NCBI GenBank assembly: GCA_032718475.1
Contig: JAUCBJ010007908.1
Location: forward strand, 31,626 to 95,625
Length of the DNA stretch: 64,000 nucleotides
Direction of reading: 5' to 3'
Source of the DNA: Nemertoderma westbladi
Lineage: Eukaryota; Xenacoelomorpha; Nemertodermatida; Nemertodermatidae
This document shows, piece by piece, positions 1 to 12,128 of this stretch. The position numbers and the translations under genes are program-made. The notes beneath the pieces are model-generated. The model saw only the letters and a program-made list of their open reading frames with translations. It did no database searches and was not told the origin of the DNA. The first letter of the stretch is position 1. Each line of letters opens with the position of its first letter.

Positions 1-1457
1 CGTACTACTGGGTTAGAACGCATACTACCTAATCATTTCGGAGTCTGCATGTCCTGTAGTTTATTTAGGCTTGATAGTAGTCTGTCAGTGTTTGGTCTGC
101 ATTTTGTTTGAGTGGTTTGTACGCGTAGCTTAATATTTATTATTCAGAGTTTATGCGATTATTCGCAACATTCATTCCCCAAGTTTGTTCCTACAATAAT
201 TTGTTATACATACCGCTATAGTTAAATTAACCCCGGTACTACACGGGCTGCTTGGCGTAGGTAAAGACTGGTGATTTTGTGCACCGGTCACTCCAGCAGA
301 TGCCGTGGTTCTTTTAGCTGTTCAAGTATATTTAACTACTGATTATATGTTGTACAAGTACTCGTACCTAATTTAGGGTTTAGTGTACAGTGCTTTCCGA
401 AAGTAATTAGTGTAGGCATTATATTTGTGTTGTAAAGTGGTTGATAGGCACGTTCGATTAGCTCTATTAACTTCTAGGTAGGAACACTCCGTGATACATA
501 ACGTAGTACCTATAGCGATACGGCTATAGGTCGTCAGGCGGTGGTATTTTCCTATCTGGACAACGCAGTGTATTTACTACTACGTATTATTTTCAAATAC
601 CGCAGTACCCTGTCCGTTGTAATAACCAGAATTCTAACCCTTTGTTAGGCTGGTTTGTAGACTTCTTGTAAAATTACCCTAAAAATGTCGTATTTTGTGT
701 TTTTTTTGTAAATTTTTGTGTTTATTTAGAGATTGTAATCTCACCCGAATTGTACGTAATTTGTAGTATTAAGTAACTTAGGTAAATTAGAATTATTTGT
801 TTTAGTGTCCTATAAGTAACACTTCACTGAAAGCGCACTGCTTTGTGTAGTGATTACTCCCCAGAAATAATAACATTTATTTCAAACATTGACTAAACCC
901 ATTAAAACGGGTATATATATATTATAAATCAAATCTAACGATTTATAAATAGTAGGCCTACCATACAACCATTAGGTCTCAATATCAGTTGGATTACTGC
1001 TCAAAAAACGGTAATAAAGTAAGTAAAGTAACCAAGTAACCCTAAAATTCAGAAATTCAATTATTTAAAATAATTGATATACCGGTATTTACGATAGGCC
1101 TATTATCTTTATTTCTATAAATTTAGGCTGAAATTATACCGGTACTTTATAATTAATTCTAGTCCAGAATTATAATTATATACTACAAAACTGTAAGCTG
1201 TATACCGGTATTCCCGATAGGCCTATTATATATTTATATATATTTGTGCTAAAATTATACCGGTATTCTGTGATAAACCTAGTCTGTAATAATAGTTATA
1301 TATACTATAAGCATACCGGTATTCTAATATATTATATATATCACGCTACACTGAGTAGCAGTACCGGTAATTAATTACTAGGCTAGCAGTTAATACTGAG
1401 TTACTAGACTTGCTCAGACTGTAATACAGCAGTAGACATTCAACTGTACACATAAAC
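1..1457 (+). other. BEL copy 1 5' leader, untranslated
   Basis: No credible gene here. The segment aligns with 24247-25707 of copy 2 with small indels. It holds a 7-bp hairpin (cctatag/ctatagg at 509-515 and 524-530) that is kept in copy 2, and a short tandem duplication rich in ACCGGT near its 3' end. The full leader in copy 2 is about 2.2 kb, very long for an LTR element. Confidence 0.85.
1078..1370 (+). repeat. Spaced TACCGGTA palindromes with ~122-bp tandem duplication
   Basis: ACCGGT-centred palindromes occur near 1080, 1138, 1203, 1258, 1315 and 1363, every 48-65 bp. The unit from about 1078 (TACCGGTATT, then GATAGGCCTATTAT) recurs at about 1201, so part of the block is a two-copy tandem repeat of about 122 bp. 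The same arrangement is present in copy 2 at about 25330-25620, directly before gag. Confidence 0.75.
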
Positions 1458-4400
1458 ATGTCTGATACTAAGCAGAACCTGTCAGACAGTTTATTAGATG
1501 TAACTATCTGCGACTCAGATAGAGGCGTAGAACCATCTAGTCGTAAGTTCAGTTCACCTCCCACTGTGAGGAAGGTCATCCCTCCTGTAGTAATAACAGA
1601 ACCTAGGCTGGTCCAACATCGTAGGTCTATCATAGGCACTCGAGCTCAGGTCAAGCGGGACCAAGAAGCAGCGAACAGCAACAACCCGCGAACCAAGAAC
1701 TTACTTCTCAACGGCCCAACAGCTCCAGTAGTGAGGATACTGTAGAACTGACACCAGAACGCGGAGCAAAGATGATGGATGCGGTTTATTCGGATCCCCT
1801 TCTCATCCTTCCTACAGCCGTACTCACTAGGTTGTTGATTGCAGTGGAAGAACACCAGATCGATTGGGCGAGAAGTCAACGATCAACTAAAGATAATTAT
1901 GCGGGATACACGAGTGAAGAACTGAAGTCTATTGTCGAGTCGCAATGGAACTTCCCCGGACCCGGACTCCCGTTTGATTTATCAGAAGCTGCCTGGGAAG
2001 ACATACACCGGATGGGAGTAGCCAAAGAAACCATAGATCCCGCTGTGTGGAAGAGGTCCGCAGCCGGATACGCACAGGGATTCTTCAGCTCTATGGAGCG
2101 AGTAAAAGGACAACTGTTTCAACAACCACAAGGACCTCAAGAGCAGGGACAACTGCTTTATCAAGTTAGAGAAAGAATTCTACGAATCAGGCTAATATTA
2201 TCGGCCTTTGAGGAGGCTTCTAAACGAAGGCAAGACACGTCGTTGCAAGTTGCCGTAAAGACTTGGTTTCAAAGGGTGAGTCTCCAGGTTCAAGGAACAG
2301 CTCAGTGGAAAGCTCAGCTGGAGGAGCGCTCAACCCATGGAGAATCAACAGACGCTACTTTTTCCCAAGTGGAAAGTGAAGCGACGGTAGAGAAACCGCA
2401 TAAGAGGGATGCCATTGACATCTATCTGTCAGACTATCAACGTTTTTTAGGTGATGACGAGTTGAGGAGAAGGTTAGAGGGACTTAGCCCTAATAGTGAA
2501 GGAACCAAGCTTGTGTTGGATGCCATCGATGTGGAAATGAGGGCTGCGAATCAGGCTAAATTTGATGAACAACTCCGCCTGACACGAGTCCAAGAAGAAC
2601 AAGTAAAGAAAAAACGTATAGAAGACAGAAAGAAAGCAGCAGTAGCAGCTGCCGAAGCGGAAAGGAAAGCAGCCGAAGAGGAAAGTAATGCAGCCGAGAT
2701 GGAAAGAAAAGCGGCAGCGACAGCAGCAGAAGCAAAGGCGGCAGCGGCAGAGGCAAAAGCGGCAGCGACAGCGGCAGAGGCAGAAGCAAAAAGAAAAGCA
2801 GCCGAAATGAAAAGAAAAGCGGAAATGGCAGTGGCAGAAGCTGAATGTAGAGCGGCGGAAGAAATCACCCAATTAGAATTGGAAAACATTCAGGAGAATC
2901 AAGACTGCATAAATAAACAGTTAACAGCTAGTAATATGCAGATGATGAATCGATCTACTCCCAAAAGACAGGGATATACATCATCTGAGGAAGGCGATAC
3001 CACCGATACTGAAGGCAAAGGAAATAGATCTCGTCTAAGCAGACGTAAAAGAACATTCCACCGTCAGAAATTGCCTGATTTGCCTCCAGCTGTTAGAAGG
3101 CAACTAAATAACACCAACTTAGGTAGTACAGAACCCACAGACCAAACAATTAAAATAGAAAGACTCCCTACGATAGTAGATGATCCTGAAATAATTAGGC
3201 CTGTTCTTGAAATCACCCCTTCGGTGATAGACACACCTGTGCTCCCTGAAACTACCTCTAAATTCCCTCTGCATAGCACTAAGCTACCTGTGCCCCGTAG
3301 AACTGCCCAGGAGACAGTTCAGGTCCTGGACCCCGAGCGAAATATTCATGATTTGTCGCCCGTTGTCCCTCGTCCGCCCGCTACAACGTTGGCGACTCCC
3401 GCTTCGGCGGTTGAATGGGAGGACGAGAGACGACGGGGGATGGATCTCCTGCTCGGACAGATGCAGGAGACTGTTCAACAATTCAAAGGCACAGTAAGGG
3501 AAAGTAGGCTAGAGTTGCAAGAAGTGCAGCAAAGTATCGCGCTAGAACGCGATAAATTAGTAAATACACAAAAGGGTATACCACCACCCTCTGTAACAAT
3601 GTGTCAACCTGTTAGGTCTGAAGTATCTCATGCGCAAGGTGTGGAGCCTACACGCATATATACTGCTAGCGAAGTAGAAACTCCTATAGTGAACCCTATT
3701 AAGGGTAATTATAGACCTGTTGATAATGACATTCCCTATAGAACTGATCATAATCCGAGAAATTTATATACCGATAACTCGATATTAAATAACACGATGG
3801 CCCAAGAAAGTTTTACGCGTCAAATGGCTAGAACCGAAGCCCGGCAAGCGGTAAAGGTGGGAGAGATCGTCAAGTTCAATGGAGATGAGATGAAATGGTT
3901 ACCTTTTAATGAATATTACAAAGATAACATACAGAACTCTGTACTATCTAATGGAGAAAAACTTAGATACCTCATCGAGTGCTTGGAAGGATCTCCCAAG
4001 TTAATGGCGTTAAAGTTTATTGGACATCCAGACGGATTAAGACAAGTTTGGGATACACTAAACATCAGGTATGGTAATAGGAATAACATCGCTGTGTATT
4101 TGTATGCAAAGTTGGTAGCGCCCCGAAAGTTTATTAGCAGCGGGATTATCGAGTTTTCCGATGAGATCCAGGAGATCTGCAGACAATTAGATTGGCTAGG
4201 TAAGTCTCATGAGTATCAGAACACTATGGTTATTAGAGCAGTGGCTTCTACTTTACCGAAAGGTGGAGTAGGTACACGCTGGGATAAGAAAGTGTTATAT
4301 ATGATGGAACAACAACGACGAGACCCTACCATGGCTGATCTCATGTCATTCCTAGATGGAGAAGTGAAATTACAGCTCCTGAAACTGTCCAGAGAGAAGA

Positions 4401-7400
4401 CACCGGAAAACAAGGTAAGTGAAAAACCCGTCTCTAGGAGAAAGGTAACACCAGTGTGTTATACAGACGACGGTGAAAGCCAGACTTCTCAAGGAGAAGA
4501 TAGCGGGAAAGACACTGATAGATCTTATTACGTAAATAAAATGCCTAAAGATCAGGTAAGTAAATTCAAGTCTCGAACAAATGACAGGAGAGAACAGGTA
4601 AGAAAAACTCCTCCTACGTCTCCCAAGAGAATTCAGGTGAGAAAGCCCGAAGAAAAGGCAAGTGTACACAATGTGACTCAGATTAAGGTGAGTAACATCA
4701 AACCAAAATGTGCGCTATGTGATGGGACCCATCGCTTGAATATGTGTGATGAATTTCTAAAGAAATCATTAACTGAGAGACGTGAAGTCATGTGGGACAA
4801 GCGGTTGTGTTATAATTGCCTCAGACAAGGACATCAACGGCGAACCTGTTACTCAGACATAAGGTGTGCAAAGTGTGGTGCGAAACATCATATCTTGTTG
4901 CACGCTGAATTCGATCGAAATAGTCCTAATCAGGTAAGTGATTCCGAACTACATGTCCAATTCAGTGATGAAAACGACACTGATCAATCTGAGATGGAAG
5001 GATTCTATACGGACGAGTTCTCCGACGAAAACGAATCTTGTTACATGATAAATACCGCAGTGTATCGAGCACTCACATATGAAAAAGATACAGACAGCGA
5101 CTTCACTCTAACTACTTCTGAGCGACAACCATCGTGGAAAGCACCAACTTCCAATGTAGGAATCCGAGAATTTCCTGTAGTCCAGTTACGGGTCCATGGA
5201 CCTCAGAAGAGCTATATAGTGAACGCCCTCCTGGACTCCGGCAGCACAGGAACATTCATTGATAAAGAACTAGCCAAAGACATCTTCGCTGGACAACCTA
5301 AGTTCCGAACCAAGCTAAATATGTCAGGCATTATGCAAGTTTGGAAATCTACAATAACAGCGGATTATTATGTAGGAGCGTTGTCCACCCCCCAGGACGA
5401 ACTAGGAGAACATAGCATAAGGTCAGTGAAAATGGTGGCTATAAAGAACTTCGCTACTACTCAAGCAGACCTTTATAATTGGGACGAGGATGAGAGCATC
5501 CAACATCTTAACATACCTCGATTCCAGACTGATTATCCTGGAGTGCAAATACTCATCGGCCAAAACGCGCATGAGGCGCTGGAGACATTAGAGAAACGGC
5601 CTGCTCAACCGCAGCCGCTACAGACCTATGCGGTAAGAACTAGAGTAGGTTGGTACTTTACTGGCCCTTCCCGTAGAACACTCAGAGAAAGACTACCGCC
5701 AGAGAGCGTCTGCCAGGTGAGTGAATGGGAAGATGATACTAGTGAGGGAGACGATTTAACTGAGGGAACTCCATACTCCTCAGATAACGACGACATTCAC
5801 CAGCTTTTTGATGAGGAGAATACCATCGATCTCCTTAAGGAAAACAAGGCTTGGCAAAACCAAGTGAACTTATGTCAACTTCTTTATCCATCTGAACGAG
5901 AAGCTTATAACGACGAGTTAAATGACGTCATTGAGCGTCATAATGCCAAGACCCGAGATGAACATGCCGTACGATTCTTTACGCAAGAGGCGGTAGAACC
6001 CAATTCCTACGATAAAGCCTTGTCGGTGGAAGAGGAAAGGGCCAAGCAGATCCAAGAGACAACTACACGTTTCCTCAAAATCAAGGCAGGTATGAAGTCG
6101 GTCTACCTTTCCGCAAGAGAGAACCGAAGTTCATCAATAACAGACCCTTGGCGGAAAAAAGAATCGCGCAACTCCATCGACGCCTTACGGCTAATTCTTC
6201 AGCTAAAGAGATGTATAAAACACAGCTTGAGAAATTTATTAGTAAGGGATACGCGGAGAGAGTACCGGAAGAAACACCTGTGACTGAAAGAACGTATTAC
6301 TTAACTCACCATTACGTTCCTAAACCCGGTAAACCACATGAAGTGAGAGTAGTGTTTGATGGCTCCGCTCTTTACATGGGTCAATCCCTTAACTCTGAAT
6401 TGTTACCCGGACCCAACTTACTTCAATCTTTGTTGGGAATTCTTTTAAGATTGAGACAATATTCGATTGCTTTCGCCTCCGATATAGAAGGCATGTTCTT
6501 ACAAGTCAAGGTGTTAGATAGGGATCGAGATAGTCTACAATTTCTGTGGTGGCCCGAAGGAGACCTCAACCAGAAACCGATGGAGTACTGGATGACCATC
6601 CAGGCATTTGGGATAATCTCAAGCCCTTCCAACGCCTGTTCGGTAGTGCGTACCACTGCAGAGGACAACCGAGAGGCATTCTCTAAGGAAGTGATCGACA
6701 ACATCAAGCGAGACATATACATGGACGACAATCTGAAGTCCCTCCCATCAGTTGAGGAAGACATTGAGGTCGCTAAAGGAACGGTAGAGTGCTTAAAAAG
6801 AGGTGGGTTTCGATTAACGAAATTCACCAGCAACTCCCGTGAGTTTCTGGAGTCGATCCCTGCGGAAGATCGAGGGGCGAAAGATCTAGATTTGATCAAA
6901 GATGATCTGCCAGAAACCAAGACACTCGGCTTGAAATGGGACACAGAGCGAGATATCCTGTTTTTCCAGCTAAAACAGCGAGATAATCCAGTTCGAACCA
7001 AACGGATTTGCTTAAGTATACTGAGCACTTATTTCGATCCATTGGGATTTATTAGCCCAGTTATCTTGATTGCTCGTAGTTTGGTATAACAAATGTGGCT
7101 TGAAAACCACTCATGGGACGATCCACTTAAGGGAGAATTATTGAAGAAGTGGATGAAATGGGAAGATTCTCTGCCGGCTATCGAGGATTTTATAATTTCC
7201 CGTTCATATTTTGGTCATGTTCTCCCTACGTATTCCTATCAACTCCATGTGTTTGGAGACGCCAGCGATATGGGAATAGGTATAGTAGCCTATCTAAGAG
7301 TGGAAACTCCGGATGGAATCAAAGTCGCCTTGGTTACTTCTAAGGCATTAATCAACAACAAGTTGAAAGTTCCTCGAGCGGAGTTAAAAGCGGCTCTATA

Positions 7401-9592
7401 CGCTACAGCCATCGGCCGGAATGTAACCGAACAGATTGACTATCCATTAGAGAAAACTGTCTATTGGACCGACGCTTTACTCGTGTTAGAATATATAACC
7501 AATGAAGTCTGTCAGTTCAGCGTCTTCGTTACCAACAGAGTAGCCATCATACTTAGTCGCACGACGATGGACCAATGGAGACATTGCCCCGGAACGATTA
7601 ATCCAGCAGACATCGCCTCCCGAGGAGCGACTCCAAAGGAATTGGTAAATACTCCCGAATGGTTAGGTGGACCCGACTTTCTCTACAGAGAAGAAGAAGA
7701 ATGGCCTCCCCATCTCACAACAGCAGAGATCAGACAGGCCAAAGGAGCGGAGAAAGTTAAACCCAAAACTCGAGCGAGTAAATCGAAGTTGTTTAAACCT
7801 GCAGTTGATCTATCTGTATTATTTACTTCCGGAGAGGATGCTTTGGATCAGAAACCCACAGCCACGGATAAAGAAGTCTTGGAAATCCGTGACAAGGATT
7901 GGAAATCTGGAATACCAGATATTTCGCAAGGACTCTCACCCCTCTTGCAGAGAGCGATACGTCACTACAGTTCCTGGAATCGGCTCTGTAAAGCCGTCAC
8001 CTATTTAAAACGATGTTTTCATCATCGTTACTCCGGGACAAAGACCAATAGTGATGATGCTCCATCAACATCTGCAAGAGTCCATGTTGTTAAAGATCTT
8101 CCTAAATATAAGATATCCGACAGGTTTCTAAAGGAGAAGATCAGTTACCAGGAGCATGATGAAACCAACAAACAGATGCTGAGACTCCTACAATGCTATG
8201 AGGATCCCGATAAGTATTTCCTGTTGTTAAGAAATCCGCAGATGCGCTTAAGGGATCCTAGTACCATGATAGATGGGTTAATACGTGTTGGAGGCAGGCT
8301 CACCAACGCCCCCTTATCCTTTGACACTAAGTTTCCCATACTCATTAGAAATCTTGACATACAAATCAAGATGATTGTAGATGTTCATAGCAAACTGTAT
8401 CATGCTGGAAGAGAACGAGTTCTGAGCGAAATTCGAACTCGCTACTATTTTTATAAACCCCGTAGGGCTCTGAACCAAGTTCTTAGGAACTGTATACCCT
8501 GTAGGAAAGCATTCAGTAGGCCTTTGACACAGCGAGAGGCAGAATTACCTAGGGAAAGAGTAAGCTTCTATGAACCACCCTTTACTAATACCGGTGTGGA
8601 TTTATTTGGCCCTCTTGAAGTATATCGTGCCCGGACTATAGTCAAGAGATGGTGTGTCATCTTCGTTTGTATGACTTGTAGAGCTATCCATCTCGATATG
8701 GTAAACGATCTATCCACCAACAGCTTCGTGTTGAGTTTACGACGACAGATCGCTCGCTTCGGAACCAGTAACGCGATGAGATCGGATAAGGGAACGAACT
8801 TCATTGGCGCCAACAACGAAATTCAAGCTTACGTAAAGGACTGGAACAAAAGACAGGTGGACGATCAGCTAAAGATAACAGCGTCTAGCTGGACCTTCAA
8901 CGCCGGGAGGAAAGTGGGGAGGAAGTTGGGAGAGATTGATTAGGAGCGTGAAGACTGCGTTCCACTTTATTGTGCCTTGTCGCGCTTATCTCACCGACGA
9001 ACTATTGCGGACGTTAATGGAGGAAATCGCCGCCTATCTCAACGAAAGACCGCTTATGCCAGTCTCTTCAAGTCCTGATTCCCTGGAAGTGCTAACACCC
9101 GCGCACTTTCTACTGAAGAAACCCGTAGCCATGCTCCCACGATCGGAGATCACAGACGGAGACGAGTACTGCCGTCGAACCTGGCAACTTATGCAGTTGC
9201 TATCCCGTCGTTTCGCTGACCATTTCGAGAAACATTACCTGCCCACTCTACAACTTCGAACTAAGTGGTTTGCGCAGCAAGAAAACGTCAGCGCTGGAGA
9301 CATGGTGCTTATTGTGGACCCCGATCTTCCACGTAAGCGATGGCAAACAGGACGTATCATCGAGACTCATATCTCGAGTGATGGTTTGGTGCGATCAGTA
9401 GAACTCGTCGTCATGCGGCGTAACTTTAAGAAACCAGGGATAGTCTTTGAGACTCAACAGCTCAATCGCCCAGTGGGTCGTTTATGTTTACTGGAAAGAG
9501 ACAGAGAGCTCTCCGGAAACTATGGAAGGCAAGAAACTCTTCCCACGACCACTTCCCTAATCCAACCGACATCTAGGGACTCCCCAACTTAA
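1458..9592 (+). pseudogene. BEL/Pao gag-pol polyprotein, copy 1, inactivated
   Basis: One gag-pol reading frame broken at several points. Gag starts at ATG 1458 and shares its first residues with copy 2. Lesions: a 1-nt deletion near 1674; a frame change near 6076 in an A-run between protease and RT; CAA to TAA at 7087-7089; and a small replacement near 8903-8915 that shifts the frame and destroys the conserved residues just before the integrase catalytic Glu. A 6-nt in-frame deletion lies near 8258. Open blocks are 1772-6283, 6148-7089, 7093-8943 and 8936-9592. Visible domains: an Ala/Glu/Lys-rich coiled coil (about 2620-2870), three zinc knuckles (4710-4900), DSGS protease site (about 5233), RT with YMDD at 6718-6729, RNase H-like region (7255-7500), HHCC and DDE integrase (8390-8943) and a DUF5641-like tail. 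The element cannot make a full polyprotein. Confidence 0.95.
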
Positions 9593-11040
9593 TATCGTTC
9601 GGAGTGGGCGTGTGACTCTATTATTTTATATTATTTTATTATTTTTATATTTCTGTATGTATTACTATGTAATTTTATTATAATCGTTTTATTTAATTTA
9701 GTAGAATATTATTTAGCGATTATTTAGTAGAATAGTGCAATATGTTCATGTTATTGCGTACGTAATTACTTATATTATATTTAGTGTGACGGTGAGAAAC
9801 AAGTGTTTTTCTCTTTCCTTACTGTCCTGTCCGTATTATATTATAAATACATAACTACAGTCAGATGACATGTCCGTACTTATTAAAGTACAATAAAGCC
9901 ACTACTATATTTAAGTATTATTGGTAGGCAGAGTATTAGGAATGCAAAGTTCAGATCCTCGTGTCTCGGCTAAACCAAGCTCTGGGTAGACCTTGGAAAC
10001 GACTTGCCTCTTCACACTGACATTGCTTCGTGCGATATTGCTCTCATACCGTATATTAAATAATACATATAGTAGCGTGATGTCCCTTTAACAGTAGCGT
10101 ATAACGCAAAATAAATCTGTTAAACCCTTTGACCATCTGTAATTCTAGTCGATTAAGATATCGCGGCACCCACCGATATACTTGAAAGACAAATTCTAGA
10201 ATCAGTGGTTAACGTCCCCAGACAAGTTCTGGAATAAATCGGTGCCCATCTCAAATATTAATTATTTAATATTTGCAAATCTAATAAATCAAAATCTGTA
10301 AAATTCAGATCCTTCAACAATTCTAGTCAATTAAGATATCGTAGCATTTACCGATATTCTTAAAAAGACAATTGTCATAGAATTAAGGATCTTGTGTCCC
10401 CAGACATGTTCTAGAATCAAAATATGTCCATTTAATTATCAAATAATAAAATTTCAGGGAATAAATTTAAATTCATGCCTTTTAATGAATTTAATAAATT
10501 GCCATTTTTACGCAATTTATAACATTCCCAAAATTCCATTAATTAATAGATCAAGGGAGCGGAGATTTATCTTATTATGCATATGAGTGTGCGAAAGTCT
10601 CCCAAACATAGTCAATAGCCGATAAAATTCATAAAGTCATGTATAAAACAGAACATTGACTATTAAAGAATACTATTAAATAACATCCCAGATCTGTATG
10701 CATTGGAATTACCCTAATTCTACCGCTAGCTTTGCATAATGTCACCATAGCAACAACCACGCTAGAATTAGAATTGAGTTAAAAGAACAATAGAAAGCTT
10801 GTCCCATTGAATAGCATAGGGAATAAATAGCGCACTGCTAGTATCCAAGGATACATAATAATACAGTGACATTCTGGAAGGCATTGACTAACGGACAAAT
10901 GGTCCGAATGTGCGTAGTTGTGACCAGTTGTGTGGTATTTGTGAGTTTATAGGTGAATGTTACTGCTAAAGTGTGTTTACAGTATCTAGTCGCAATCGTG
11001 AAAGTAACCTAACTCTCCAAGGAAAACCTGAAGTACATCT
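9593..11040 (+). other. Non-coding spacer between pol and ORF3a, BEL copy 1
   Basis: No supportable gene. The segment is AT-rich and collinear with 33491-34936 of copy 2, so it is a fixed part of the element. It contains a diverged tandem duplication: a block opening with ATTCTAGTCGATTAAGATATCG at about 10141 recurs at about 10320 as ATTCTAGTCAATTAAGATATCG, followed in both units by a 'ccccagaca.gttct.ga' segment. Confidence 0.8.
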
Positions 11041-11200
11041 AAGCCTTTGGGACGGACAGTTGAGTGACTTGTGCCGGTTATCGTTGTCGTTGTACGGCTA
11101 CGTCGTTGGCGAAAGTACAGCTACAGCGGTACATCGGCGCTGAGAATCTCACACTGTCCGGGGGCAAGGGAGAAGTAGGCAGCGACGCCCGTTCGCCTAA
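11041..11200 (+). promoter_or_regulatory. Conserved structured RNA module, BEL copy 1
   Basis: About 160 nt ending 47 nt before the ORF3a start codon. CGGACAGT (11053-11060) pairs with ACTGTCCG (11153-11160). Inside it, 11080-11095 pairs with 11115-11130 (16 positions, three G-U, one mismatch) around a 19-nt loop containing GTCGTTGGCGAAA. A third hairpin pairs TAGGC (11176-11180) with GCCTA (11195-11199). Related sequence and the same foldings occur at 34937-35094 and in the Gypsy leader at 11775-11930. The function is unknown; an internal initiation, packaging or export signal is inferred from position only. Confidence 0.7.
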
Positions 11201-11293
11201 TAAATATATAAACTCATTATAATATTGGTGAACTCGTATAGCAGATATGACTGAATTAATAGAAGATGATCTTGGTATCAGGGAGAGATATAC

Positions 11294-11594
11294 TGTTAGA
11301 TTATGTATTGTTAGGGTTCTAGTAGACCCTGGCTTGGTGGTGGTTAGATCCAACCTACTGGTCTTTTACCTACCGGTCCTCTTCTGGTATTCCGGTATTC
11401 AGTCTTTCCTATCTTCTAGGTCTGTAGGTACAGTAACCGTTACCGGTACCTACTGTACTGCTGTACTGATGTGCTGTAAGGTGGTGGGTGTGTTCGTTGG
11501 TCTGTTGGTTCATATTATTGTTTGATATGCTGTTCTGTATGTCGACCATTAATAAACTGATGCAGCTGGTATTCATTTATTTCCGATCCCAATA
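11294..11594 (+). repeat. Gypsy 5' LTR
   Basis: It starts TGTTAGATTA and ends CCCAATA, and matches 15785-16085 with no difference that I can see. The 3' terminus is TA rather than the usual CA if the duplication is the 5-bp tatac; a 4-bp atac would move the end by one base. Confidence 0.93.
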
Positions 11595-11612
11595 TGGCGC
11601 AGTGATGTACTT
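11595..11612 (+). promoter_or_regulatory. Gypsy primer binding site
   Basis: TGGCGCAGTGATGTACTT directly abuts the LTR. TGGCGCAGT is the usual form of a site complementary to a tRNA 3' end (CCA plus acceptor arm). The exact tRNA cannot be assigned without a tRNA set from the same genome. Confidence 0.75.
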
Positions 11613-11774
11613 GATGTTCCTACAACCCTATTCAAATGGTGGACATTCCAGCGCATTCAGCAGGTCAGATAATTAAATATTATTCTACCGGTCGCCTCTA
11701 CTGATTCTGATCTAGGCCTAGCTACCTACCTATACTTCTGGTGGTGTACCTACTCCAGTACTCTTCTAAACTAA

Positions 11775-11930
11775 GCCCTTGGGACGGACAGTGGAGTGGC
11801 TCGCGGTTATCGTTGTCGTTGTGTAGCTACATCGTTGGCGAAAAACACAGCGACGACGGTACATCGGCGCTGAGGACCTTGCACTGTCCGGGGGCCGTGA
11901 GGGGTAGGCAGCGACGCCCGCTAGCCTAAT
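11775..11930 (+). promoter_or_regulatory. Conserved structured RNA module, Gypsy leader
   Basis: It matches the BEL modules over about 155 nt at roughly 80% by eye, in an element that shows no other similarity to BEL. CGGACAGTG (11785-11793) pairs perfectly with CACTGTCCG (11882-11890). The central stem 11809-11824 with 11845-11860 is 16 pairs including three G-U. TAGGC (11905-11909) pairs with GCCTA (11924-11928). It ends about 200 nt before the gag start codon at 12129. Between the two families the loop-proximal pairs change together (GT/AC to AC/GT). Confidence 0.72.
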
Positions 11931-12128
11931 TATAACTACCGGTACCTATTCAATTCACATTCAGCAGTCAGGCGGTATTCCAGTCTGCCAGTATTCGATA
12001 ACTACAGATTTTGGCTGATTTGCATGCAAAAGTTTTGCACATTTTTGCAAAATTTTTTCTTTTCGGATTTTGCAAATTTTTTCGGATATTTAATTTCCTG
12101 AAATTTCTCTAATATTCAACAGTCAGAT

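Noticed and set aside
6060-6150. Programmed frameshift between protease and RT in BEL copy 1
   Set aside because: The frame change falls in a short A-run, copy 2 lacks the region, and other random lesions are present, so a 1-nt deletion is the simpler reading.
11041-11200. Structured module as a hammerhead or HDV-like ribozyme, tRNA, 5S or 7SL relative
   Set aside because: I could find no CUGANGA/GAAA core, convincing double pseudoknot, or tRNA/5S/7SL-like sequence by eye; a covariance search would be decisive.
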